Under the pieces are notes generated by a model. That model made no database searches. It worked only from the letters and a program-made list of their open reading frames with translations, and was not told the origin of the DNA. Of a stretch of DNA of 64,000 nt, positions 1 through 7,691 are shown one piece after another (the first letter of the stretch is position 1; every line of letters begins with the position of its first letter). This DNA is from Kutzneria sp044547355 (GTDB lineage Bacteria > Actinomycetota > Actinomycetes > Mycobacteriales > Pseudonocardiaceae): the NCBI RefSeq assembly GCF_044547355.1, contig NZ_JBIUAG010000001.1, positions 372,001 through 436,000 of the forward strand, written 5' to 3'. The position numbers and the translations under genes are program-made.

Positions 1-307
1 CAGCGCCAAGGACTTCGTCAAGGCCTACACCGCCAAGAACTTCAAGGACCCGTACGCCGCCTACGGCGCGTTCGCCTACGACGCCGCCAACGTCGTCATC
101 GCCAGCGCCGCCAAAACGATCGGCGACGGCGCCTGGAGCGCCGCCTCCCGTGACGCGCTGGTCAAGAACGTCGGCTCCTACACCGGCAACGGCGCCACCG
201 GCGCGATCGCGTTCGACCAGTACGGCGACAGCACCAACAAGGTGCTGACCGTGTACCAGGTCAGCGGCGGCTCGTGGAAGCCGGTCCTGACCGGCGCCGC
301 CAGCTGA
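1..307 (+). CDS. branched-chain amino acid ABC transporter substrate-binding protein (3' end only)
   Basis: The reading frame is open from base 2 and stops with TGA at 305-307, giving the last 101 residues of a protein whose start lies left of the window. The stretch YAAYGAFAYDAANVVI, followed by a GNGATGAIAFD-like turn and a short VYQV strand, is typical of the end of LivK/Peripla_BP_6 proteins, which bind branched-chain amino acids or amides outside the membrane and deliver them to an ABC permease. A strong hairpin follows directly, so this is the last gene of its transcript. The ligand cannot be deduced from this fragment. Confidence 0.8.
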   Translation, partial: SAKDFVKAYTAKNFKDPYAAYGAFAYDAANVVIASAAKTIGDGAWSAASRDALVKNVGSYTGNGATGAIAFDQYGDSTNKVLTVYQVSGGSWKPVLTGAAS

Positions 308-315
308 GATGCCCC

Positions 316-355
316 ACCGGGAGCGTGTGCCACCCTCCAAGCACACGCTCCCGGT
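316..355. terminator. bidirectional hairpin terminator
   Basis: Perfect 15-bp inverted arms (316-330 and 341-355) enclose a 10-base loop, between the stop of the ABC binding protein and the stop of the convergent DUF899 gene. There is no clear T-run, as is common for terminators in high-GC actinomycetes. Confidence 0.8.
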
Positions 356-358
356 TCG

Positions 359-1093
359 TCAGTGCCCGTGCCCGTCTCGGCCCAGGGTCGTCTCCGGCCC
401 CGCGCCGGGACGGGTCCACTGCGGCACCGGACGGCCGGTCCCGCCCCAGGTCGGGTTGCCGTCCACGTCCGTGCGCCAGTACCAGCAGGCGTGGTTGCCG
501 TCGGGAATGCCCTGCCACGTCTCGCCGCGGCCCCGGGGTGTCATGTCCAGCAAGGCAAAGGACCCGGACATGGCCTCGGTGCCGCGGCCGGTGGTCGAGT
601 AGGTCAGGAACACGCGGTCGCCGTCGCGGAGGTACGAGGTGATGTACCCCATGTCGCCGCCGGCCGGGCCGTCGACGCCGCGGACCGAGTACCAGGGCAC
701 GGTGTAGCCCATGAACTCCGTGAACGGCGCGACCTCCTCCCAGCGGCCGACGGTGAGGATGGCGAACGACACGCCGCGGGCGTTGAGGTAGACGTCGGTC
801 GCGTGCCACGCCGCGTAGGTGCAGCCCTCGCACTGCCCCTGGTGCGGCGCGCCGTCCCACCACATGTGCTTGTAGACCAGGAGTTCGTCCCGGCCCTGGA
901 ACAGGTCGAGGAACGGCACGGGGCCGTCGGGGCCGACGACCTTGACGGAGCCGTCGAACTCGACCATCGGCAGCTCCCGGCGGGCGGCGGCGATGGCGTC
1001 GCCCTCGTGGGTGTGCGCCTTCTCGCGGACCAGCAGCTCGTCACGGGCGGCCTGCCAGGCGGCCATGTCGACCACGGGACGCTGGGTAGTCAC
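359..1093 (-). CDS. DUF899 family thioredoxin-like protein
   Basis: The 244-aa protein has the DUF899 pattern: an N-terminal helix rich in Arg/Glu with LLVREKAHT, the ELPMVEF segment, a central YKHMWWDG strand, a cysteine pair in QCEGCTYAAWH, and a C-terminal half ending in aromatic WQGIPDGNHACWYW. Members have a thioredoxin-like fold but no agreed reaction, and no signal peptide is seen here, so it is probably cytoplasmic. It stands alone on its strand, 102 bases downstream of the FMN-binding gene. Its leader carries an operator-like element that recurs at the peptide cluster. The exact function is unknown. Confidence 0.85.
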   Translation of the reverse strand: MTTQRPVVDMAAWQAARDELLVREKAHTHEGDAIAAARRELPMVEFDGSVKVVGPDGPVPFLDLFQGRDELLVYKHMWWDGAPHQGQCEGCTYAAWHATDVYLNARGVSFAILTVGRWEEVAPFTEFMGYTVPWYSVRGVDGPAGGDMGYITSYLRDGDRVFLTYSTTGRGTEAMSGSFALLDMTPRGRGETWQGIPDGNHACWYWRTDVDGNPTWGGTGRPVPQWTRPGAGPETTLGRDGHGH

Positions 1094-1175
1094 GGGATCC
1101 TCCAGTGAGTGTCGGGTGTCTCACTGCTGTGTCGTTGCCGCTCTTGTCGTTTCGACATCCGGCTTGATTTCGCTC

Positions 1176-1195
1176 GTCACTGAAGTGATAGTGCA
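1176..1195. promoter_or_regulatory. operator-like element upstream of the DUF899 gene
   Basis: The site contains TCACT-GA-AGTGA, a near palindrome with 5-bp arms (1177-1188), followed by TAGTGC. Read on the minus strand it runs GCACTATCACTTCAGTGAC, which matches 17 of 19 bases with a site at 58598-58616 in front of the NRPS-cluster hydrolase gene. It sits 83-102 bases before the DUF899 start, a plausible position for a repressor or activator site. Confidence 0.5.
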
Positions 1196-1693
1196 TTACA
1201 CGCCTTGACGTTCGGCCCGCTGCCGGGCCAGCTCCTCGATGGCGCTGGGCAGCGTGGTCTCGAAGTCGATCAGCTTGGCCCAGGTCGGGGTGACGACGAT
1301 GCGCACCATGCCGTCGTACAGCGACCGGATCTCGGCCTCCCACGCCACCCGCTGCTCCGGCGACATCTCGTACGAGCCGTTGATCTGGAGGTACTCCTCC
1401 GGGATGCCGTCGACCACGTCCAGCTCGACCCGGCCCCGGATGAGCAGGATCTTGGGCGGGTGCACCTCGGTGTCGATGGTCAGCGCGACCGCCGGGTTCT
1501 GCCGCAGGGAGTGCAGTTTGGGGGCGTTCTTGGTCGTGCACAGCACGATCTCCGTGCCGTTCCAGGTGAAGGCGATCGGGATGGAACGCGGCGTGCCGTC
1601 CTTGGCCACGTAGGCCAGCCGGCACAGGTCGCGCGCCAGCAGCTCCTGGCTGAGCGGGCGGGTGAGGATCTCGGTGATCTGGCTCTGCTCCAT
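1196..1693 (-). CDS. pyridoxamine 5'-phosphate oxidase-like FMN/F420-binding protein
   Basis: I chose the ATG at 1691-1693 (MEQSQITEIL...). The longer open frame runs back into the promoter of the divergent LtrA gene and has low-complexity, non-conserved sequence. The resulting 165-aa protein has the split beta-barrel pattern of the PPOX superfamily: a strand with RLAYVAKDGTPRSIPIAF, then a short WNG turn, TTKNAPKLHSLRQNP, and a VALTID strand. Such proteins bind FMN, F420 or heme; which one is not decided by sequence. The stop codon lies next to the operator-like element at 1176-1195, so read-through into the DUF899 gene is possible. Confidence 0.8.
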   Translation of the reverse strand: MEQSQITEILTRPLSQELLARDLCRLAYVAKDGTPRSIPIAFTWNGTEIVLCTTKNAPKLHSLRQNPAVALTIDTEVHPPKILLIRGRVELDVVDGIPEEYLQINGSYEMSPEQRVAWEAEIRSLYDGMVRIVVTPTWAKLIDFETTLPSAIEELARQRAERQGV

Positions 1694-1794
1694 GACGGCC
1701 TCCCGGTGTCGTTCGTGTCTGCCCCTGGGACGGAGCCGACGACACGTTCTCGCCACCATGGCCGAGAAAGTTTCGGGACGGCAGAATCCGGGCC

Positions 1795-3015
1795 GTGACC
1801 AGTGCGGAGGAGAAGGCCGGCGGCAAGCGGGTCGGGTGGGTCGAGTTGTACTTCGACCTGGTGTTCGTGTTCGCGGTGGGTCAGGTGGCGCACGGCATCG
1901 TGACCGATCCGCACTGGTCGCGGGCCGGGGCCGCACTCGGCCTGTTCGTCACGCTGTGGTGGACGTGGATCGGGTTCGCGGTGCTCTACAACCGGCGCGG
2001 CGACGACAAGCGCGTCCCGGACCGGCTGTTCCTGCTCGCCGGCACCATCCCGTGCGCGATCGCGGCCACCCAGGCGCACCACGTCTTCGAGGGGCATCCG
2101 GCGGTCTTCGCGCTGGCGCTGGCCGGGGTGCGGCTGATCCTGGCGGTAGCGCACCGGTGGCCGAGCAAGGGCGAGGCCACCCAGAACCGGATCGGCTGGG
2201 GCTACCTGGTGTCGACGCTGCTGTTCGTCGCCTCCGCCTTCCTCCAGTCGCCGTGGCTGTACGTGGTGTGGGGGTTCGCGCTGGCCCAGGAAGCCGCTTC
2301 CCTGCTGTTGTCCGACCGCGGCCGCCGCCACGGCGAACCGCCGTCCCGGGCGACGCGGTGGCGCGAGCTGCTCACGCCGCCGCGGCACCCCGACCAGGCC
2401 TTGGACCCGGCGCACCTGTCCGAGCGCTTCGGCCTGTTCATGATCCTGTTGTTGGGCGAGTTGGTGATCACGATCGGCGCGGCCGTGCTGGAGCGGCCGT
2501 CCGACGACGGCGGGTACTGGCTGGTCCTGGTCGGCGGCCTGCTGCTGGCCGGGGCGCTGTGGTGGATCTACTTCACCTCGGCCGCCGAGATCTACGAGCG
2601 GCTGCTCGGCCTGTCCGGCGGCAACCCGACGCTGGCGTACTCCCTCTACGCCGGTGGGCACCTGCCGCCGGCCTTCGCCCTGCTGCTGATCGCCGCCGGC
2701 GTGAACCTGTCCTTGCAGGAGCCAGCCCCGTCCACCGCCGCGTGGTTCGTGACCGCCGGCCTGGCGATCTACCTCGTCGGCACCAAGGTCTTCGCCGCTG
2801 GTCCGCGGCACTGGTACCTGGGCGTGGCCCAGATCGCCATGGTGGCCGCCACCGTCTGCCTCGCCTTTGTCGACCGGATCCTGCCCGCGCCGGGAGTGGT
2901 CGTGGTCGTTGCGGTGTGGGCCGTCGGCGTCGCCGCCGTGACCGGCCGGATCCGGCACAAGGCACTGGACCTGCTCGGCGACACCCCGGCCGACTTCCTG
3001 CGGCGCCTGTCCTAA
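1795..3015 (+). CDS. low temperature requirement protein A (LtrA)-like membrane protein
   Basis: This 406-aa integral membrane protein starts at GTG. The signature is GWVELYFDLVFVFAVGQVAH near residues 14-33, with about ten hydrophobic segments and an internal repeat of FGLFMILLLGELVITIG near residue 210, both hallmarks of LtrA. The family was named from a Listeria mutant unable to grow in the cold; the biochemical role is unknown. It is divergent from the FMN-binding gene (101 bases apart). Its end overlaps the convergent AraC-type regulator by four bases. Confidence 0.85.
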   Translation: MTSAEEKAGGKRVGWVELYFDLVFVFAVGQVAHGIVTDPHWSRAGAALGLFVTLWWTWIGFAVLYNRRGDDKRVPDRLFLLAGTIPCAIAATQAHHVFEGHPAVFALALAGVRLILAVAHRWPSKGEATQNRIGWGYLVSTLLFVASAFLQSPWLYVVWGFALAQEAASLLLSDRGRRHGEPPSRATRWRELLTPPRHPDQALDPAHLSERFGLFMILLLGELVITIGAAVLERPSDDGGYWLVLVGGLLLAGALWWIYFTSAAEIYERLLGLSGGNPTLAYSLYAGGHLPPAFALLLIAAGVNLSLQEPAPSTAAWFVTAGLAIYLVGTKVFAAGPRHWYLGVAQIAMVAATVCLAFVDRILPAPGVVVVVAVWAVGVAAVTGRIRHKALDLLGDTPADFLRRLS

Positions 3016-3833
3016 CGCAGGCGGTGTTCGCGGCGGAAGGTCGCCGGCGGGACGCCGCAGGCAGCGGTGAACGCGGTGTAGAAGCGGCTCACCGAGCCGA
3101 ATCCGGAGTCGGCCGACACCCGTTCGACCGCCAGGTCGGTGGTGATCAGCAGGCGTCGCGCCTCGGCCAGCCGGCGCTGCCGGAGGTAGTCGACGACGGT
3201 GGTCTGGACGACCCGGCGGAACTGGGTCATGGCGTAGTTGGGGTGCAGGCTGGCCGCGGCGGCGACGTCGGCGACGGTGAGCGGCTCGCGGAAGTGCTCG
3301 GCGATGTGGCGGACCATGGCCACCACCTGGCGCAGCGTCGGGTCCGAGGCGGTGTGCTGGCGCACGGGTTCGCCGAGCGTGGCCAGCGCCAACCGGCGGA
3401 CCCGGGCCTCCACCTCCAGCATGGCGATGTGACGGCGTTCCGGCTCGTCGCTGTCCAGGTCGGCCTTCCACTGGGCGAAGTTGGCCCGATCGGTGGCCAG
3501 CGCCGCCGAAGGCGGGGCGACCAGGGGGACGCCGGCCAGCAGGCGGCTGACCAGCGAGTCCGGCAGGCCCCAGGCCAGGAAGGTCTGGAACGGCACGTAG
3601 ACCCAGTGCGCGCTGGCGACCGAGTTGGCCACCAGCTGGTGCGGCACCGCCGCCCAGAACGCCGCGACGCTGCCCGGCCCCACCTCGACCGGCGTGCCGC
3701 CGAACAGGTAGAGCATGCTGCCGCCGTCGGCGACCAGGTTGATCTCCAGGTCGTCGTGCTGGTGGGCCGCGTCCATCACCTGGGGGCGGCCGGCGTAGCC
3801 GCTCAACAGGCCGGGCTCGATCCGAGGATCCAA
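3012..3833 (-). CDS. AraC family transcriptional regulator
   Basis: The start is read as TTG at 3831-3833 because a GGGAGGGGG ribosome site lies about six bases upstream and no in-frame ATG precedes it. The 273-aa protein has an N-terminal cupin-like sensor (HQHDDLEINLVADG near residues 25-38) and a C-terminal double helix-turn-helix (about 175-273) with the conserved second-helix SGFGSVSRFYTAFTAACG. It is divergent from the MFS exporter at 3921, the usual layout for a regulator and the pump it controls. The inducer is unknown. Confidence 0.88.
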   Translation of the reverse strand: MDPRIEPGLLSGYAGRPQVMDAAHQHDDLEINLVADGGSMLYLFGGTPVEVGPGSVAAFWAAVPHQLVANSVASAHWVYVPFQTFLAWGLPDSLVSRLLAGVPLVAPPSAALATDRANFAQWKADLDSDEPERRHIAMLEVEARVRRLALATLGEPVRQHTASDPTLRQVVAMVRHIAEHFREPLTVADVAAAASLHPNYAMTQFRRVVQTTVVDYLRQRRLAEARRLLITTDLAVERVSADSGFGSVSRFYTAFTAACGVPPATFRREHRLR

Positions 3834-3920
3834 GAGGTTCCCCCTCCCATCGGTGAAGACCTCGCGGATCGTAGGCCCCTACCGTCGACCGGGTCCACAC
3901 CATTGAGGAGATCACCCGCT
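3834..3920. promoter_or_regulatory. divergent promoter region between AraC regulator and MFS exporter
   Basis: An 87-base gap separates two TTG start codons pointing away from each other. It holds ribosome sites for both genes (GGGAGGGGG on the minus strand; GAGGAG at 3905-3910 on the plus strand). I did not find a strong inverted repeat in it, so the operator is only inferred from layout. Confidence 0.5.
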
Positions 3921-5171
3921 TTGTCCACAGTAGACACGGCTCGGCCGTCCGCGCCGCGCGTCACGCTGGCCTCGCCGCTGTACCGCGGCGCGACGGTGTC
4001 GATGTTCCTGTCCGGCCTGGGCATGTCGGCGGCGGCGCCGCAGATCGGGCTGTTCCTCGTCAACGACCTGCACGTGTCGCTGACCACCGCCGGCCTGTAC
4101 TACCTGACCAATCTCACCGCCCCGATCGCCGGCTATCTCATCGGCGCGCGGTCGGATCGCACCGGCCGGCGGCTCGGCCTGTTCCGCCTCTGCGCGGTGG
4201 CCGGATTCCTGGGCTGGCTCGGCATCGCCTTCGCCACGCAGCCGTGGATCCCGTTCGTGATCAGCGCCTTCGTGCTGGGGTTCGCCGGCGCCGCCGGCTC
4301 GCAGCTGTTCACCGCCATCCACGACGACCTGCGCGGGAACCCCGTGGGCGACGAGGTCGTGTCGATCGTGCGGATGGCGTTGACCGCCGGCTGGGTCATC
4401 GGCCCGGTCGTCGGTTCGTTCCTGGCCGGGGCCGTCGGTCCTCGGGTGATGCTGGCCCTGACCGCGCTGTGCGCCCTGGCCCAGATCTTCCCGCTGGGCT
4501 TCCGAAACACGCCGGCCGCTCCCCAGGCTCCCAAGGCCGGGCATGGTCGCCCGGCACTGCGGGCCATGCTGCCGCTGCTCACGTTCTGCGGCCTGTTCGT
4601 GCTGGCGTACGCCGGCGAGCCGATCCGCTACGCGTACCTCCCCATCTACATGCAGGATCGGCTGGGCGTTCCGCCTGTCGTCAGCGGTGCGGTCATGGCC
4701 ATCCAGACGTTCGTCGAGCTGTTCCTGATGCCGCTGGCCGTGGTCGCCGCCCGCCGCATCGGGGCGCTGCGGCTGACCGCGGTCGGCGGGTTGTTCGGGG
4801 TCGCCGCGTACCTCTGCTTCTCCTTCAGCGGCAACGTGATCGGCATCGTCGCCGGTCAGGTCCTGATGGGCTGCATCTGGGGTGTGCTGGCCGCCCTCGG
4901 CATCGTCGTCGCCCAGCGCCTGCTCCCCCAGGCCGTCGCCACCGCCTCCGCGATCTTCATGACGTCGACCGCCTTCTCCAGCGCCCTCGGCGGCCTGACC
5001 GGCGGCCTCGGCGTGAGCCTTCTCGGCCTGCCGCTGGTGTTTCTCGCCCCGGCCTTCTACTGCGTGATCGCCACCGCCGGGCTGACGATCATGAGCCGCC
5101 ATGCGCTTCCCCGCACACGGACGGGAAGCGCATGGGGCGCGAAGGCGGGTTATCCGAGGCGCCAGAGGTGA
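3921..5171 (+). CDS. MFS transporter, sugar-efflux (SetA/SetB-like) type
   Basis: TTG at 3921 is preferred, with GAGGAG ten bases upstream. The 416-aa protein has about twelve hydrophobic segments and the loop-2 MFS motif as GARSDRTGRRLGL. The N-terminal LYRGATVSMFLSGLGMS and NDLHVSLTTAGLYYLTN segments resemble bacterial sugar efflux transporters, which export sugars or sugar-like inhibitors by proton antiport. It is divergent from an AraC regulator. The last 20 or so codons run through a strong hairpin and overlap the end of the convergent glycosidase-like gene by 22 bases. The substrate is a guess from the family. Confidence 0.82.
   Translation: MSTVDTARPSAPRVTLASPLYRGATVSMFLSGLGMSAAAPQIGLFLVNDLHVSLTTAGLYYLTNLTAPIAGYLIGARSDRTGRRLGLFRLCAVAGFLGWLGIAFATQPWIPFVISAFVLGFAGAAGSQLFTAIHDDLRGNPVGDEVVSIVRMALTAGWVIGPVVGSFLAGAVGPRVMLALTALCALAQIFPLGFRNTPAAPQAPKAGHGRPALRAMLPLLTFCGLFVLAYAGEPIRYAYLPIYMQDRLGVPPVVSGAVMAIQTFVELFLMPLAVVAARRIGALRLTAVGGLFGVAAYLCFSFSGNVIGIVAGQVLMGCIWGVLAALGIVVAQRLLPQAVATASAIFMTSTAFSSALGGLTGGLGVSLLGLPLVFLAPAFYCVIATAGLTIMSRHALPRTRTGSAWGAKAGYPRRQR
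5101..5133. terminator. hairpin inside the 3' end of the MFS gene
   Basis: Perfect 11-bp arms (5101-5111 and 5123-5133) with an 11-base loop sit just before the stop codons of two convergent genes. Placement suggests a two-way terminator that also encodes the last residues of the exporter. Confidence 0.65.
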
Positions 5172-7660
5172 TCTTCGGTGCCGTTGTCGGACCACTGGGT
5201 GACCTGCGCGCCGTCGGCCATGGACTGGTCCTGCACCGCCAGGACCTTGTTGCTGTGCACGTTGACGATCAGCCCGTAGCCGTCGCCCTTGTCGACGATC
5301 CGCCACAGGTGGTCGGGGGTTCCGTTGTCCACGTACTGCTGGGCGTGGGCCCCGTCGTCGAGGGATTGGTTGTGCACAGCCAGAACCTTGCCGCTGTGCC
5401 GGTTGACGATCCGGTACACACCGGGGCTGTCGGGCACGAGCGACCAGAACTGGTCGGGCGAGCCGACGGAGGCGTACTGGGTGACCTCGGCGCTGTTGGC
5501 GATGGACTGCCCGGACACGGCCAGCACCTTGCCGCTGTGCTTGTTCTGGATCCGGATCCAGTTCGTGACGCCGGTCTGCTGCGCGGGCAGCAGCGCCAGG
5601 AAGCCGCCGACGACCGGCCGGGCCATGAAGCCCCACAGGTTGCCGTTGCTGACGTTGTACCAGTCGGAGAAGGGAACCCGGCCGGAGGTGGTGTTGGCGA
5701 AGTTGTAGACGCCGTTGACCAGCGCGTCCCGGACCGGCAGGTCCCGCAGCCACGCGGCGGTCCAGATCTCCCAATCGCCCTTGGTGTAAGGGTTTCGGGG
5801 ATCGAGCAGCACGCCGTAGGCGCCGCTCCGCGCCTGGTACCAGGCGGCTTCCTGGGCGTGCACGGCCTCGGGCACGAGGTCGAGGCCCAGCAGCTCGTCG
5901 GGATAGCCGTTGTACTTCAGGCTCCAGGTGCCGTTCTGGTCGTACGCCATCTTCAGATGCGTGCCGGACGGGTCCTGGGCGAGGTCGAACCACTGGCTGA
6001 TGTACGACCGGGCCACCGACAGGTAGTGGTCGGCCTCGGTGGCGTTGCCCAGGAAACGGGAGATCAGGCTCATCGCGCCGATGCCGACGATGCCCTTGAG
6101 GGCGAGGTTGGCGCTGTGGGCGATGAAGCCGGTGAAGTCGTCGGTCTGGTTCTGGTAGCCGGGATCCAGGGTGTTGCCGACCAGATAGTCGGCCCACTGC
6201 TTGAGGATGGCGTAGTGGGCCTGGGCGAAGGCCTGCCCGTCGGCCGCCGGGAGCCGCTGGGCCAGGGCGGCGGCCATGATCAGCATGTTGGCCGACTCCT
6301 CGACCGGCATGTCCTCCTCTTCGCCGTCGTTGTGGCCGGTGGCGTTGGGATAGTGGGTGCCCAGGTCGTGCTCGGCGAAGGTCTTGGGCCAGCCGCCGCG
6401 CTCGGCGTAGTCCAGCAGCGGCTCCAGCAGCAGCCGCAGGTAGGCCGGGTCCAGGTAGAGGAATCCGGGGAAGGCCGGATAGATCACGTCGACCGTGCAC
6501 ATGTTGCCGTTGGAGGAGATCTCCTTCAGCATCGCCCACGGGCTTCCGTTGTGGTTCACCAGTTCCGTGCCGGCGATGAACTGCCGCACGGCCAGCGCGC
6601 AGATCGCCGCGTAGTTGGCCCCGGCCGCGTTCACGGCGTCCTGCTGGAGTTTGCTGTCCAGAGCCACCGCCCTCGACAGCGCGGTCGGCCGGTCGGCGAC
6701 GAACCAGTCCATCATGGACTGCCAGGTCGACCAGTAGTGCGTCCACCAAGGATTCAGGGCCTGGTTGAGATAGCTGACGATGGGTGTGCGAATGTGGCCC
6801 AGCACTGCGGTGAACTCGGCCGGCGCGGTGCCGACGGAGCCGAGGTCGGCGTTGAGGCCGAGCACCGGCCAGCGGTCGCTGATCCGCCGCGGCATGTTCG
6901 TGTCGATGGTCCCGGGCAGCGCCCCGTTGGCGGCATTGCCGCGCACGACGGTGTCCTGCCCGATCTGCCACGTCAGCCCACTGCGGTTGACGCCGGCCAG
7001 CACCGTGGTCCCCCACGACGCCTGATCGTTGTTCTCCGCCAACGGTTGTGGCGACGCCGGCGTGAACGTGAGGGCGGTGGTCGACCCGGTCTGCTGCTTG
7101 TACCAGGTCACCTGCTGGTTGTTGTCGCCGTGCACCCACTCGGCCGAGATGTCCAGGTAGACGCTGACCCGGTGGGCGTTGCCGTCGGCGCTGGCGGCGG
7201 CGACCGTGATGTAGCTCAACGGGATCGACTGCCGTTGCAGGTCGCCGGCTTCGACCGGGGAGAAGAACGTCACGGTCAGCGTGACGCCGCCGCCGGACAG
7301 CGTGTAGATCGACCGGGTTGCCGTGACCTGCAAGGAAGTCTGGGTCAGCTGGGGCAGCGCCGGCTGCCCCGGCGCGCCGGCGAAGACATAGGCCGTGCCG
7401 TCGATGCGGACGATGCCGCACAGGGCGGCGGTGCGGCCGTTCCAGAAGCTGGACCAGTTGCCGGGCAGGTTGTCGGCGGCGTGCCAGGCCGACAGGTACG
7501 GCGACCGCACGGCCAGCGGCGTGGCCGGCGGACGCAGCGGCGTCATGGTGCCGGCCGGCGCCGCGTCAGCGACGCCGGGCATGGCCATCGCCGGCATCGC
7601 GCCGGCCGCGGCGACCAGTCCGGCGAGTCTCAGCGCCGAGCGCCGTGACAGGTTTTCCAT
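5150..7660 (-). CDS. secreted glutaminase A-like (DUF5127/DUF4965/DUF1793) protein with ricin-type lectin domain
   Basis: The 836-aa protein starts at an ATG with AGGGGGGA just upstream and carries a twin-arginine signal (SRRSALRLAG, then AGAMPAMA). The body matches the GtaA layout: a beta-rich DUF5127 part (about 70-300), then an alpha-barrel with AEHDLGTHYPNATGHNDG and EEDMPVEESANMLIM near residues 440-475 (DUF4965/DUF1793). The last 130 residues hold three repeats of the form NxHSGKVLAVxxQS...QYxxxGxxDxxW, a ricin B-type carbohydrate-binding trefoil. Some fungal relatives are called glutaminases, but the barrel is glycosidase-like and the substrate is uncertain. It is the second gene of an operon with the GH59 gene, 31 bases apart. 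Confidence 0.85.
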   Translation of the reverse strand: MENLSRRSALRLAGLVAAAGAMPAMAMPGVADAAPAGTMTPLRPPATPLAVRSPYLSAWHAADNLPGNWSSFWNGRTAALCGIVRIDGTAYVFAGAPGQPALPQLTQTSLQVTATRSIYTLSGGGVTLTVTFFSPVEAGDLQRQSIPLSYITVAAASADGNAHRVSVYLDISAEWVHGDNNQQVTWYKQQTGSTTALTFTPASPQPLAENNDQASWGTTVLAGVNRSGLTWQIGQDTVVRGNAANGALPGTIDTNMPRRISDRWPVLGLNADLGSVGTAPAEFTAVLGHIRTPIVSYLNQALNPWWTHYWSTWQSMMDWFVADRPTALSRAVALDSKLQQDAVNAAGANYAAICALAVRQFIAGTELVNHNGSPWAMLKEISSNGNMCTVDVIYPAFPGFLYLDPAYLRLLLEPLLDYAERGGWPKTFAEHDLGTHYPNATGHNDGEEEDMPVEESANMLIMAAALAQRLPAADGQAFAQAHYAILKQWADYLVGNTLDPGYQNQTDDFTGFIAHSANLALKGIVGIGAMSLISRFLGNATEADHYLSVARSYISQWFDLAQDPSGTHLKMAYDQNGTWSLKYNGYPDELLGLDLVPEAVHAQEAAWYQARSGAYGVLLDPRNPYTKGDWEIWTAAWLRDLPVRDALVNGVYNFANTTSGRVPFSDWYNVSNGNLWGFMARPVVGGFLALLPAQQTGVTNWIRIQNKHSGKVLAVSGQSIANSAEVTQYASVGSPDQFWSLVPDSPGVYRIVNRHSGKVLAVHNQSLDDGAHAQQYVDNGTPDHLWRIVDKGDGYGLIVNVHSNKVLAVQDQSMADGAQVTQWSDNGTEDHLWRLG

Positions 7661-7691
7661 TGTCCCCCCTGGGGTTCGTGTGCATCGTTGT

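Noticed and set aside
1694..1936. N-terminal extension of the PPOX-like protein
   Set aside because: The extra 81 residues are Arg/Pro/Thr low complexity and overlap the divergent LtrA promoter and start.
4244..7648. A 1134-codon plus-strand open frame over the MFS and GtaA-like genes
   Set aside because: It crosses the end of one solid gene and runs antisense to another, with no family pattern or ribosome site.
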